Shown here one piece after another: positions 47,534-56,688 of a stretch of DNA of 64,000 nt (positions within the stretch are counted from its first letter, which is position 1; each line of letters opens with the position of its first letter). This DNA is from Psychrobacillus antarcticus. GTDB taxonomy: Bacteria > Bacillota > Bacilli > Bacillales_A > Planococcaceae. The stretch lies in the NCBI RefSeq assembly GCF_029533155.1, contig NZ_JAIZDB010000016.1:1-64000 (forward strand), read 5' to 3'. Under the pieces are notes generated by a model. The model was given only the letters and a program-made list of their open reading frames with translations. It did no database searches and had not been told where the DNA came from. The position numbers and the translations under genes were made by a program.

Positions 47534-48587
47534 AATATGCTGATGGTTGATAGGAATAGTTGGGAGTTACTTTTTCATTATTATATGGCTTATGAAAAAT
47601 ATGCGTGGTAGCCGGTGACATTGGTGGGATAAGCCATGTCCAATTGCCAGTGACGTCACGACCTGCATCCTCCTCGATTTCTTCAAATTTCTTAAATTGC
47701 TGCGCAGCAGTATGATGATCTACAATACTAACACCGTCTTTTTTGTAGGAATACAATACAGCTGCATTTAGTTCCAATAGGGCACGGTCTTTCCAAAGAG
47801 AAGCATTAGATTTCGTGTTTAAACCCAGATGCTTTGCAACTGCAGGGAGCATATTGTAGCGATAATTATCAGCCAAATTACGTGCTCCAATTTCTGTCCC
47901 CATATACCAACCGTTAAATGGAGCAGCAGCGTAAGTAATGCCACCAATCTCTAGTTTCATGTTAGATATCATTGGTACTGCATACCATTTCAATTGTAAA
48001 TCCTCAAACCATTCATATTCCGGATGTCGAATTGGTACTTCCAAAATATATTGCTCTGGAATATCAAATAACTTCGGAGGATGATTCATAACTTGAATGA
48101 CGAGTGGCAGCACATCAAAATTGGTTTTCTGTCCTTTCCACCCAAGCTCTTCACAAACTTTCGTAAAATCAATCGAATCGGAATCTCCAATAATCGAATC
48201 TTCCGTTTCATAGCCCGCATATCTAACAAGCTGATGATTCCAAATACGTACATCCTTTGGTGAAAAAATCGTAATCGTTGGCCGAATTCGCCCTTCATTT
48301 GTCGCAAACTGCATATGCGCAAGGAGCGATTCAAAAACAACATCCTCGGTATGTAAATCTCTTTTGTCAAATACAGTCAGGCTTTGCCAAAACAAACGCC
48401 CGATGCATTTATTGCTATTACGCCATGCCACCTTAGCACCAAAATCTAATTCCTCGGTAGTGTGTTCATATGTACCCTCTATATTAATCTGATTCTCAAC
48501 TTCACTTAAACGCTCATACATATCTTGTTCCGCTTTACCAGTTTCACTATAAAAAAGACGAATAAAATCCCGTGCCTCCGCTAACAT
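47532..48587 (-). CDS. nos: Bacterial nitric oxide synthase oxygenase
   Basis: 351 residues, an oxygenase domain with no reductase domain. The haem-thiolate Cys is in [13 protein letters not shown] (about residue 61), the substrate Glu is in [13 protein letters not shown], and the C-terminus has [13 protein letters not shown] and FHKP. It oxidises arginine to NO using cellular flavodoxins; in Bacillus it protects against oxidative stress and antibiotics. GGGGAGGTGCTACGAGT precedes the start. The first 16 codons and about 180 bp upstream are duplicated at 55.7-55.9 kb. Confidence 0.95.
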   Translation of the reverse strand: MLAEARDFIRLFYSETGKAEQDMYERLSEVENQINIEGTYEHTTEELDFGAKVAWRNSNKCIGRLFWQSLTVFDKRDLHTEDVVFESLLAHMQFATNEGRIRPTITIFSPKDVRIWNHQLVRYAGYETEDSIIGDSDSIDFTKVCEELGWKGQKTNFDVLPLVIQVMNHPPKLFDIPEQYILEVPIRHPEYEWFEDLQLKWYAVPMISNMKLEIGGITYAAAPFNGWYMGTEIGARNLADNYRYNMLPAVAKHLGLNTKSNASLWKDRALLELNAAVLYSYKKDGVSIVDHHTAAQQFKKFEEIEEDAGRDVTGNWTWLIPPMSPATTHIFHKPYNNEKVTPNYSYQPSAY

Positions 48588-48766
48588 ACTCGTAGCACCT
48601 CCCCTATCTCTCCATCTTAGTAGAATGGGGTCATTGCAGACAAGTGCCAGAACTAAGAAAGATGTGAGGAATTTATGACAGAAAAACTATTCCATTAGAT
48701 CAACCACTATATACGGATTCATCCTATTTATGTTAAAATTTAGGTCACATTGAATATATTGGTTTT
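48541..48766. repeat. Direct repeat copy 1 (nos 5' region)
   Basis: 226 bp spanning the first 16 codons of nos and its upstream region are about 97% identical to 55707-55930 in the same orientation, differing by six substitutions and a 2-bp gap. Together they bound the catabolic cassette. Confidence 0.95.
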
Positions 48767-48804
48767 ATTTTTCATATGCATGCCAAATCTAACACCATTA
48801 GTTA

Positions 48805-50016
48805 TTAAAATCTCTTTCCCTCTATATTTTTTGAATTGTCTACCGCTATACTATATACAAATTCGGATAATACATCAGATGCTATCAAAATATCATGCAA
48901 ACTACTCATTTCTTTCGGAGTATGACTAATGCCTTCTCTACTCTGAATAAACAACATTGTGGTTGGAATTACTTCCGCCAACATTAGTGCATCATGGGCT
49001 GCGCCACTTGGTAAAAGTTGAAAGGGAATCTGTTTCTGTTCAATTATTCTTATAAATCTTTTATTCAGATCATCATTCATTTTTACTGGATTAGAAATAA
49101 ACTTTTCTTTCACTTTAACGCTTACGCCACGCTTATCTGCAAAATTTATTGCAAGCGAGGTTATATGTTGAGATAATTTTTCTAAATGGTATGCATCAAT
49201 GTGTCGAAGATCTACCATGCACATGACTTGCTTTGGAATGACATTTGGTGCACCTGGTATTACTTGTAAAAATCCAACTGTCCCTACTGCATACTTGTCA
49301 TATTGTTTAACGAAACTATTTACTTCTACAATCCATTCACTTGCGACAATCAATGCATCTCTTCTTAAGTTCATCGGTGTTGTACCCGCATGTCCAGAAA
49401 GACCTTCAAAGCAGACTTCTAGACTAGTAGTCCCTACAATAGCTTCAACAATTCCAATCGGGCAATTTGCCTGTTCTAATACAACTCCTTGCTCAATATG
49501 CGGTTCAATATAACAACTTATCGCTGAAAAGATAGGATGGGTCTTTGCCTTTAATTGATCTTTTAAATAGCGACTCCCCGTTAGTCCATCTCCGCTATAA
49601 ACGCCTTCTTCATCTATAAAATCTGCAATAACTATGTCTCGATTAAATAATATACCTGATTTTTGAAATGACTCTATCATCTCAAGAGCTAACACAATGC
49701 CCAATATACCATCGAAATGACCACCATTCGGTACCGTATCAGAGTGTGATCCAATTATTATAGGAGCCTCCTTCTGCATAACTCCCTCATAGATCCCAAA
49801 AAGGTTACCTATCTCGTCATAATGAATCTGTAAACAAAGCTTCTTCATCCATTCTTTGATTTGTTCTCTACCTTGTTCATGTGAAAGTGTTCCTGATATG
49901 CGATTAGCACCACCTTCAGAAGTTATCCCAATTTGCGCAATTTTCTCTAGCTTTTCTGCTATACTTTTACCTTTTAAAGTTTTCCCCTTTTCTTGATGTT
50001 CAAATAAAAAAGACAT
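48805..50016 (-). CDS. M20-family Zn hydrolase (N-carbamoyl-L-amino acid hydrolase/allantoate amidohydrolase type)
   Basis: 403 residues: metal ligands in GSHSDTVPNGGHFDG and DFIDEEGV, the hallmark HIEQG, GHAGTTPMNLRRDA dimerisation-domain motif, MVDLRH, and PSGAAHDA. These place it with HyuC/AmaB carbamoylases and allantoate amidohydrolases. Substrate is open, but the neighbours favour an N-substituted amino acid. It is divergent from the regulator gene; the start follows TGGAGGGATTAAA. Confidence 0.88.
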   Translation of the reverse strand: MSFLFEHQEKGKTLKGKSIAEKLEKIAQIGITSEGGANRISGTLSHEQGREQIKEWMKKLCLQIHYDEIGNLFGIYEGVMQKEAPIIIGSHSDTVPNGGHFDGILGIVLALEMIESFQKSGILFNRDIVIADFIDEEGVYSGDGLTGSRYLKDQLKAKTHPIFSAISCYIEPHIEQGVVLEQANCPIGIVEAIVGTTSLEVCFEGLSGHAGTTPMNLRRDALIVASEWIVEVNSFVKQYDKYAVGTVGFLQVIPGAPNVIPKQVMCMVDLRHIDAYHLEKLSQHITSLAINFADKRGVSVKVKEKFISNPVKMNDDLNKRFIRIIEQKQIPFQLLPSGAAHDALMLAEVIPTTMLFIQSREGISHTPKEMSSLHDILIASDVLSEFVYSIAVDNSKNIEGKRF

Positions 50017-50118
50017 TTTAATCCCTCCATGAATTGACTTCGGTATTAATCATTTTAATTGCTTTAAGTAACCCTTCAAACCTACCATTTATATCAAGCC
50101 TCATTTTTTAGATTAATA

Positions 50119-50135
50119 CTAATAGTGATTATTAG
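50119..50135. promoter_or_regulatory. Candidate operator between divergent cassette genes
   Basis: CTAATA-GTGAT-TATTAG is a perfect 6-bp inverted repeat in the 240-bp gap between the carbamoylase-type gene and the regulator; a partial CTAATATACTAG follows. A possible -10 TATAAT for the regulator lies near 50212. Confidence 0.4.
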
Positions 50136-50256
50136 ACTAATATACTAGTTATATCAAAATTTGTTGTAGAATCAATTACAAGAAGTTATTTATGATCTGA
50201 TTGGAAGTATATTATAATAAATTTAAGTAAAATCCATTGAAAAGAGGCCCCTTATT

Positions 50257-51549
50257 ATGGCAATCCAAATAGCGATGATTGGATCAGAAGAGACATTACA
50301 ACAAGCGCTCACATTAGCAAAAAATATAGAAGATATTGACATATCACCAATCATGTATCTTTCTCCTCAGGAATCAAGTTCACTGTTGAATCTAACAAGG
50401 CAATGTGATGTAATACTATTCTCTGGAGAACTTTCCTTTCATTATGCTCAAAAAGAACTGGCTCGATTTAACCAACCTACACTTTATATTCCAGATGATG
50501 AGTTAAGTGTAGCGCTCACTCTGCTTTATATTTCAAATCACCTGAAAATAAACTATAACCAATTATCCATAGACTTAACAGACAGAAAATATTTATATGA
50601 AGTACTTGGACAATTCGATAGTGAATCATCTATTCCCTTTATCCAAGATTATCCTTGGGTAAAAGAAGCAACGGGTCGATCTTTCCAAATAGAATCGGTC
50701 ATTGCTAGACATGTCGAACTTTGGGAATCCAAACAAGTTTCTTATGTAATTACAAGTATTCATGCAGTTTATGACAGACTAATTAAACTAGACATTCCAT
50801 GCATTCGATTGATGGAACCTAAAAAGAATATCATTGAAGCACTAATTAAAGCGCGAAATTTAGGGGAACTAAGTATAGCTAAAAAATCACAAATAGCAGT
50901 AGGTACTTTTGTGTTTTATTCCGATAAACCCTTTGCAGCTTTGGAAATAGAACTGGAGAATATTGCAAAACTTACTAACTGTACAGTTAAAAAAATAAGT
51001 TCTCAAGACTACATCATTTATGGGACACGTAGTGGAATAGAATATTTACTTGATAATAGAGAGGTTTTCGAGAAATTATTTAGAACATTGAATGATACAT
51101 CTTCAACTGTAAACGTCGGATTTGGCTATGGTATGACCATAGTAGAAGCTGAAAAAAATTCTAATATTGCACTTTCCTATTCACAAAAGAATAAAAAGAA
51201 AAATATATTCCATGTCGTAAACGATGAGCAAACTGTTATAAACCCTTTTCAGAATCAAGAAAGGAGTTCTATTTTACAAAGTGAAAATATGAACTTGATT
51301 AAAATAGCTAAAGAGCTTGGTATTAGCGTTACTAATTTACATAAAATGATTCAATTCCATCAAAATCGTCCTATAAACCGATTTACATCAAGTGATATTT
51401 CCGAATATTTCGGTATTGGCAAACGAGCTGCAGAGCAAATTTTAAAAAAATTCTCAGTTAAAGGATACATTAAAGTAATAGGAGAAGAACAACCGCATTT
51501 AAACGGAAGACCTCGTTCTGTTTATCGATTGGAATTACCCAATATCTAA
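50257..51549 (+). CDS. Regulator with Rossmann-like, GGDEF-like and winged-helix domains
   Basis: 430 residues. The N-terminal part (1-200) looks like a PrpR_N-type ligand-binding region (VILFSGELSFHYAQ). The middle (about 215-320) ends in VNVGFGYGMTIVEAEKNSNIA, resembling the GGDEF/GTP-cyclohydrolase III fold without GGDEF catalytic residues. The C-terminus (about 345-430) has two helix-turn-helix stretches (IAKELGISVTNLHKMI; ISEYFGIGKRAAEQILKKF) and a wing. It likely controls the flanking genes. I cannot name it; the domain calls are from pattern recognition. Confidence 0.65.
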   Translation: MAIQIAMIGSEETLQQALTLAKNIEDIDISPIMYLSPQESSSLLNLTRQCDVILFSGELSFHYAQKELARFNQPTLYIPDDELSVALTLLYISNHLKINYNQLSIDLTDRKYLYEVLGQFDSESSIPFIQDYPWVKEATGRSFQIESVIARHVELWESKQVSYVITSIHAVYDRLIKLDIPCIRLMEPKKNIIEALIKARNLGELSIAKKSQIAVGTFVFYSDKPFAALEIELENIAKLTNCTVKKISSQDYIIYGTRSGIEYLLDNREVFEKLFRTLNDTSSTVNVGFGYGMTIVEAEKNSNIALSYSQKNKKKNIFHVVNDEQTVINPFQNQERSSILQSENMNLIKIAKELGISVTNLHKMIQFHQNRPINRFTSSDISEYFGIGKRAAEQILKKFSVKGYIKVIGEEQPHLNGRPRSVYRLELPNI

Positions 51550-51596
51550 GAGAATCCTACTGACCTTAAGTAAAATTAAAGTATTCAAAATATTCA

Positions 51597-51626
51597 TTGA
51601 CTTACCATTTAATGCTCTATTATAAT
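51597..51626 (+). promoter_or_regulatory. Probable promoter of the transporter-amidohydrolase-epimerase operon
   Basis: TTGACT (51597-51602) and TATAAT (51621-51626) are spaced 18 bp apart, 50 bp before the YfcC-type gene. Confidence 0.65.
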
Positions 51627-51675
51627 AAACTAATTAACGAATATATACCGAACGTTAATAGGAGGAGAGGGTTAA

Positions 51676-53085
51676 ATGGTAACATTAAATGGTAACGCAC
51701 AAAAGAAGAAATCTAAGTTCTCAGTACCACATGTTTATGTCATTTTATTTTCACTTATTATTATTGCAGCCATTTCAACTTATATTTTCCCATCAGGGGA
51801 ATATGAACGAATGATTGATGATACTGGCAGGAGCATTGTTGTAGCTGGTACCTATGCGGAAACTGAATCATCACCAGCAGGATTTTGGTCAGTTTTTCAA
51901 GCTGTTCATAAAGGAATGGTGAACTCTGCGGGAATCATTTTCTATATCTTTATAGTCGGAGGTTCATTTGGGATATTACAAGCAACAGGTGCAATTGAAG
52001 CCGCGGTTGGTTCTATTTCTAAAAGAATGAAAGGAAGAGAAATATTAATAATTCCTATCTTAATGACTTTTTTCGCTTTATCAGGAGCAATGCTTGGATT
52101 AGCAGAAGAAACAATTCCATATATTACAATCTTAGTTCCGTTAATGATTTTAATTGGATATGATTCAATGGTCGGGGCAGCCATAGTACTTGTCGGTACG
52201 TCCGCAGGATTTACAGCAGCATTTATGAATCCCTTTACTGTTGGAGTTGCACAAGGAATAGCCGAATTACCATTATTTTCAGGGCTTTATTTGAGAGTAA
52301 TATTTTTTGTCATTTTTCTTGCGGTAAGTATTTGGTATGTCATGAGATATGCAAATAAAATACGAAAAGATCCAACGAAAAGCGTTCTTTTTAATGAAGT
52401 AAGTAAAGATGACTTTGTTGTTCCAGATAAATTATTGACCCTTACGACTCGCCACAAAATAATCTTTGTGATTTTACTCGGAACTCTCATTATGCTTGCA
52501 TATGGTGTTATCAACTTTGGTTGGTACTTATCAGAAATATCTGGACTTTTTCTACTAATGGGGATATTAATTGGAATAACAGGGAAAATGAATTTCAGTG
52601 AAGTTTCCGAATCATTTATTAAGGGATGTAGTATCCTCGTAATGGGTGCTTTAGTAGTTGGTATCGCTAATGCTATTTTAGTAATATTACAAGATGGTCA
52701 AATTATGGATTCTATTCTTTATGGATTTTCATCTATTATAGGAGAAATGCCCTCTGGTTTTGCAGCTTTCGGTATGTATATCGTGCAATGTTTATTAAAT
52801 TACATTATTCCATCGGGTAGTGGTCAAGCGGCTTTGACAATGCCTATTATGGCACCACTTTCTGATTTAGTGGGAGTTACTCGTCAAACAGCTGTGCTTG
52901 CCTTCCAATTTGGAGATGGGATATCAAATATATTTACACCAACATCAGGTTATTTCATGGCGGCTCTTGCACTTGCAAAAATCTCTTGGATTAAATGGGT
53001 AAAATGGATTTTACCCCTTATTATTATCCACTACACGTTAGGTGCTATTTTCGTAACAATTGCACACTATATTGGATTCTCTTAA
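51676..53085 (+). CDS. YfcC-family transporter
   Basis: 469 residues, about twelve helices: PHVYVILFSLIIIAAISTYI then FPSGEYER near the N-terminus, LPLFSGLYLR, and IIPSGSGQAALTMPIMAPL. The YfcC/ArsB-like family carries carboxylate or basic amino acid-type substrates, often next to M20 peptidases. It probably imports the dipeptide or N-substituted amino acid used by the downstream enzymes. The start follows AGGAGGAGAGGGTTAA. Confidence 0.88.
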   Translation: MVTLNGNAQKKKSKFSVPHVYVILFSLIIIAAISTYIFPSGEYERMIDDTGRSIVVAGTYAETESSPAGFWSVFQAVHKGMVNSAGIIFYIFIVGGSFGILQATGAIEAAVGSISKRMKGREILIIPILMTFFALSGAMLGLAEETIPYITILVPLMILIGYDSMVGAAIVLVGTSAGFTAAFMNPFTVGVAQGIAELPLFSGLYLRVIFFVIFLAVSIWYVMRYANKIRKDPTKSVLFNEVSKDDFVVPDKLLTLTTRHKIIFVILLGTLIMLAYGVINFGWYLSEISGLFLLMGILIGITGKMNFSEVSESFIKGCSILVMGALVVGIANAILVILQDGQIMDSILYGFSSIIGEMPSGFAAFGMYIVQCLLNYIIPSGSGQAALTMPIMAPLSDLVGVTRQTAVLAFQFGDGISNIFTPTSGYFMAALALAKISWIKWVKWILPLIIIHYTLGAIFVTIAHYIGFS

Positions 53086-53107
53086 CATTTTGAAAGGATT
53101 TGAAAGT

Positions 53108-54277
53108 ATGAAACCCACTATTCAATTAAATAACTGGCTTGTCGAAAAACGCCGTTATTTACACAAACATCCAGAACTTTCACATCTTGAAAATGAAACA
53201 AAGAAATATATAACTAATCATCTACATGATTTAGGTATTGAAACTTACTCCATTACAGGTAAAGACGTTATAGGAGTAATAAAAGGAAACCATCCTGGTA
53301 GAACAGTTGCAATAAGATCCGATATGGATGCATTACCTATAGAAGAAGAAACAGGACTTGATTTTGCTTCCGTAAACAAAGGAGTCATGCATGCTTGTGG
53401 TCATGATGGACATATGTCTATTTTACTTGGAATTGCCAAATTACTAGTTTCAAATAAATCATCTATTCACGGGACTATCCACCTTCTATTCCAACATGCT
53501 GAAGAGGAGGTTCCTGGAGGTGCAGTAGAGATTGTTACTGAAAATGGATTAAAAGGTATCGATGCAATCTTTGGGTATCATTTATGGCAACCTTTAGAAA
53601 CAGGATATATTGGTATTCGTCAAGGATCTGTAATGGCAGGGGCTGATAGATTTACAATTCAAATTTTGGGTAAAGGTGGCCACGGCTCCATGCCAGAGGA
53701 CACAATTGATCCGACTCTTGTCATTTCGCATATCATTACTCAACTTCATACAATTGTTAGTCGAAGTGTTAAGGCGATAGATCAAGCAGTTATTAGTATT
53801 GGACAATTAAATTCTGGTACAAGCTATAATGTTATTCCAGATTCTGCATTTGCATCTGGAACTGTTCGCTATTTTAATAGTGAAACTTCTTCCCTAATCG
53901 AAAAAAGAATTGAAGAAATTATTACTGGGGTTTGTCATTCTTTTGGTGCAACATACGAGCTAAATTATATTCATGGAGATCCACCTGTTATAAATGATGA
54001 AAAACTAACTGCATTTATAAAAAAAACGGCTACTTCCCTTTTTGGAGAAGAGAAAGTAATTGAAATAGACCCTATTCTAGGAAGCGAAGATTTTGCTTAT
54101 TATTCACATGAAATTCCAGCATCATTTACATTTATCGGGATTGGAAAAGAAGAAACTTCTTTTGGTCACCATCATCCGAAATTTGATATAGATGAGACGA
54201 TGCTTCCCATCGGTGTTGAATTATTTACTACTGGAGTGTTGAATTTTTTAAAAGGAGGTTCTAATATTGAAAATTAA
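53108..54277 (+). CDS. M20D amidohydrolase (aminoacylase/carboxypeptidase type)
   Basis: 389 residues: LHKHPELSHLE, IRSDMDALPIEE, the metal-site Cys in MHACGHDGHM, HAEEEVPGGA and GSEDFAYY, as in IAA-amino acid hydrolase/N-acyl aminoacylase (AmhX/HipO) enzymes. The ATG at 53108 follows AAAGGATTTGAAAGT; earlier in-frame sequence overlaps the transporter. It should release an amino acid from an acyl, succinyl or peptidyl conjugate. Confidence 0.9.
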   Translation: MKPTIQLNNWLVEKRRYLHKHPELSHLENETKKYITNHLHDLGIETYSITGKDVIGVIKGNHPGRTVAIRSDMDALPIEEETGLDFASVNKGVMHACGHDGHMSILLGIAKLLVSNKSSIHGTIHLLFQHAEEEVPGGAVEIVTENGLKGIDAIFGYHLWQPLETGYIGIRQGSVMAGADRFTIQILGKGGHGSMPEDTIDPTLVISHIITQLHTIVSRSVKAIDQAVISIGQLNSGTSYNVIPDSAFASGTVRYFNSETSSLIEKRIEEIITGVCHSFGATYELNYIHGDPPVINDEKLTAFIKKTATSLFGEEKVIEIDPILGSEDFAYYSHEIPASFTFIGIGKEETSFGHHHPKFDIDETMLPIGVELFTTGVLNFLKGGSNIEN

Positions 54278-55376
54278 GACCATTGAAGTATCCGCTATTA
54301 GACTCCCGTTAATCACTCCTTTTATTGTTAGTTACAAAACGTATGAGGATATGCCTTCTATTATTGTGAAAATTGAGACGGAATGTGGAATTATAGGGTA
54401 TGGAGAAGGTACTCCAGATGAACATGTAACCGGAGAAACATGGGAAAGTACTTTTACCATTTTAACAAAAACATTAGCTCCTTCATTGTTAAGTCATAAT
54501 CCTTTTCAAATTGAAAAATTGCACGAGAAAATGAATAAGACCATATTTGGAGTTCCTACCGCAAAAGCCGCCATTGATATTGCATGCTATGACATTATGG
54601 GAAAGGCAACGAACCAGCCTGTTTATAATCTATTAGGCGGACAATATCATGATGTGTTAGAAATTCCAAAAGTGATTAGTATTTTAACCCCTGAGGAAAT
54701 GGCTCAGGAGGCAAAAGTTGCTAAAGAAGAGGGATATAAATCAATCAAATTAAAAGTGGGAACAAACAAAGAACTAGACATTAAAAGAATTTATGCAGTT
54801 CGTTCAGCAGTAGGCAAGGGATATCCGCTAAAAGTAGACGCCAATCAGGGGTGGATAAATAGCAGTGATGCGATGTACGTACTAGAACGAATTCAAAACT
54901 GTGAAATAGACTGGATTGAACAGCCAGTAGCTGCAAATGATATAGATGCTCTCCAGGAAGTGAAACAAAAGACTTTGATTCCTGTAATGATTGATGAAGG
55001 TATTCATGGTCCAAAAGAACTTAAAGAAGTCATAATCAAACGAGCAGCAGATAAAATTAATATTAAAATTATGAAATGTGGGGGCCTATATCCTGCCTCC
55101 CAACTAGTTCACCAAGCTGAACTTGGAGGATTAGTTTGTCAAGTTGGTTCTATGGTTGAGTCTTCTGTTGCCTCAGCAGCAGGGTTGCATTTAGCATTAG
55201 CCAAAAAATCAATCCATAGTAATGAACTTGTTGGACCTTTGATGTTCAGTAAAGATATCGCAACAATCAAATATGATATACCTTATGTTCATTTATCTAA
55301 TGAGCCTGGATTAGGGATTCATATTAATGAACAAAACTTAAAAGAACTCACGGTTAGATCAATCAAAGTCCAATAA
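54267..55376 (+). CDS. Enolase-superfamily epimerase (muconate lactonising subgroup)
   Basis: 369 residues: catalytic KxK in IKLKVG (about residue 160), metal ligands in VDANQGW, WIEQPV and MIDEGI, and second-side Lys in INIKIMKCGG (about residue 270). This is the pattern of dipeptide epimerases and N-succinylamino acid racemases; specificity cannot be settled here. Start is TTG at 54267 after AAAGGAGGTTCTAATA, overlapping the upstream gene by 11 bp. Confidence 0.88.
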   Translation: MKIKTIEVSAIRLPLITPFIVSYKTYEDMPSIIVKIETECGIIGYGEGTPDEHVTGETWESTFTILTKTLAPSLLSHNPFQIEKLHEKMNKTIFGVPTAKAAIDIACYDIMGKATNQPVYNLLGGQYHDVLEIPKVISILTPEEMAQEAKVAKEEGYKSIKLKVGTNKELDIKRIYAVRSAVGKGYPLKVDANQGWINSSDAMYVLERIQNCEIDWIEQPVAANDIDALQEVKQKTLIPVMIDEGIHGPKELKEVIIKRAADKINIKIMKCGGLYPASQLVHQAELGGLVCQVGSMVESSVASAAGLHLALAKKSIHSNELVGPLMFSKDIATIKYDIPYVHLSNEPGLGIHINEQNLKELTVRSIKVQ

Positions 55377-55428
55377 ATTTCTAGAACATTACTACTTCTA
55401 TTCGCTAACAATATAGTCGTATTGTAAA

Positions 55429-55468
55429 GAACTTACTCTCTAATATCAAAAAGAGTGTAAGTTTTTTG
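55429..55468 (+). terminator. Terminator of the catabolic operon
   Basis: AACTTACTCT pairs with AGAGTGTAAGTT (one bulge) and is followed by TTTTTT, about 55 bp after the epimerase stop. Confidence 0.8.
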
Positions 55469-55706
55469 GATTATTTAAGACCTATACTACTAGTCTTTAC
55501 TATCCTGAAAGTTTGAAAGAGACTTTACATGAAAGAATATGCAAAATGAAAAAATGAATAGAAAATAAAGAAGTTTATTACTTTAGTGTCTCCAAGAGCA
55601 TTTATTATTTCGTATGAACCCACTAGATTTAATGGTGGTTCCTTGTAGAATTGACTTTTCCCTGTGTTTAATAAACGTGAATGTTTTAAACATAGGTTTA
55701 CTCTTT

Positions 55707-55930
55707 GTTTCACTATAAAAAAGACGAATAAAATCCCGTGCCTCCGCTAACACTCGTAGCACCTCCCCTATCTCTCCATCTTAGTAGAATGGGGTCATTG
55801 CAGACAAGTGCCAGAACTAAGAAAGATGTGAGGGATTTACAATAGAAAAACTATTCCATTAGATCAACCACTATATACGGATTCATCCTATTCATGTTAA
55901 AATTTAGGTAACATTGAATATATTGGTTTT
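55707..55930. repeat. Direct repeat copy 2 (nos 5' fragment)
   Basis: 224 bp repeating 48541-48766. On the minus strand it carries the first 16 codons of nos (the ATG region has lost two bases, leaving GTG) and then leaves homology into unrelated sequence. It marks the right edge of the 48.8-55.7 kb cassette; 55470-55706 holds no gene I can see. Confidence 0.95.
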
Positions 55931-55999
55931 CCCATTCCTATGTTAAAGGCATTGCTAGAACTTATCGAGTAACAATAAGAGATATAAGGGGGATTTACC

Positions 56000-56263
56000 A
56001 TGAGACGAATTTCAGCTATAGTACTTTCAGCAACATTACTATTAGGTATTTCTACGATTTCACCAACAGCAACAGATGCTGCAGCAAAGGAATTCAAAAA
56101 CTGCACAGAATTAAATAAAACGTATAAAGGCGGAGTGGCTAAAGCTGCAAATATTAAAAATATAGGTGGAAAAACAAAACATACTCCATTTGTATCCAAG
56201 GAAATTTATAATGCTAACATAAAAAGCGATCGGGATAATGATGGCATTGCATGTGAGAAATAA
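56000..56263 (+). CDS. Small secreted excalibur-domain protein
   Basis: 87 residues: a signal peptide (MRRISAIVLSATLLLGIST, cleavage probably after ATDAAA), then an excalibur calcium-binding domain (FKNCTELNKTYKGGVAKAAN ... DRDNDGIACEK), with the two Cys and the DxDxDG-like loop. It stands alone; the start follows AAGGGGGATTTACC and a strong terminator follows. Role is unknown; such domains often accompany secreted nucleases. Confidence 0.88.
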   Translation: MRRISAIVLSATLLLGISTISPTATDAAAKEFKNCTELNKTYKGGVAKAANIKNIGGKTKHTPFVSKEIYNANIKSDRDNDGIACEK

Positions 56264-56269
56264 ATATAA

Positions 56270-56317
56270 AATAATAACCTTGAAAGGCATTTAGCCAATC
56301 AAGGTTATTATTTTTTT
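56270..56317 (+). terminator. Terminator of the excalibur gene
   Basis: AATAATAACCTTGA and TCAAGGTTATTATT form a 14-bp perfect stem followed by TTTTT. Confidence 0.9.
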
Positions 56318-56462
56318 AGTACTAGGATTCCATTAGCGCTCTTGTTTTAAGATATTTATGCCATAGTATTTCTATTAGGTATATACTAGCTCGCTACTTT
56401 ATAGTATATTTATAACTATGAACTTTGATGCACCAACCAAGAGTTTATGATTTCCTTAAATC

Positions 56463-56535
56463 GGTCTTGTAGCTCAGTTGGGAGAGCACCACCTCGACAA
56501 GGTGGGGGTCGCTGGTTCGAGACCAGTCGGGACCA
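56463..56535 (+). tRNA. tRNA-Val (anticodon GAC)
   Basis: 73 nt fold a complete cloverleaf: acceptor GGTCTTG/CGGGACC, D-stem GCTC/GAGC, anticodon stem CCACC/GGTGG with loop TCGACAA, and T-arm GCTGG-TTCGAGA-CCAGT-like pairing, discriminator A. CCA is not encoded. Position 33, almost always U, is C here. A prophage end lies just downstream, so the gene probably served as an attachment site. Confidence 0.85.
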
Positions 56536-56544
56536 TTAAAATCG

Positions 56545-56590
56545 TTAGTCACAAACCTTGATAAATAAGGGTTTGTGACTTTTTTATTTA
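56545..56590 (+). terminator. Terminator after tRNA-Val
   Basis: AGTCACAAACC and GGTTTGTGACT pair around a short loop and are followed by TTTTTTATTT. Confidence 0.85.
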
Positions 56591-56617
56591 AAATACAACT
56601 TGTTAGATTTTTGTCTA

Positions 56618-56643
56618 TGGGGTTAAAATGGGGTTAAAATCCG
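56618..56643. repeat. GGGGTTAAAAT direct repeat, possible attachment-linked sequence
   Basis: GGGGTTAAAATGGGGTTAAAAT is a tandem 11-bp repeat (split here) at the prophage edge. A related GGGGTGAAAATGGGGTG follows the integrase stub at 28673. Such sequence often follows integrase genes in Bacillales phages. Confidence 0.4.
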
Positions 56644-56688
56644 TGTTAATCTATTATAAATCCTATAAAAATAAACTAAATTAATCCC

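Noticed and set aside
48541-48766. Repeat as an insertion-sequence end
   Set aside because: No terminal inverted repeats or transposase are linked; the repeat is simply nos 5' sequence, so I treat it as a duplication.
55525-55713. 62-codon minus-strand ORF at the right edge of the cassette
   Set aside because: Low-complexity, no ribosome binding site, and it crosses into the repeat copy; not coding-like.
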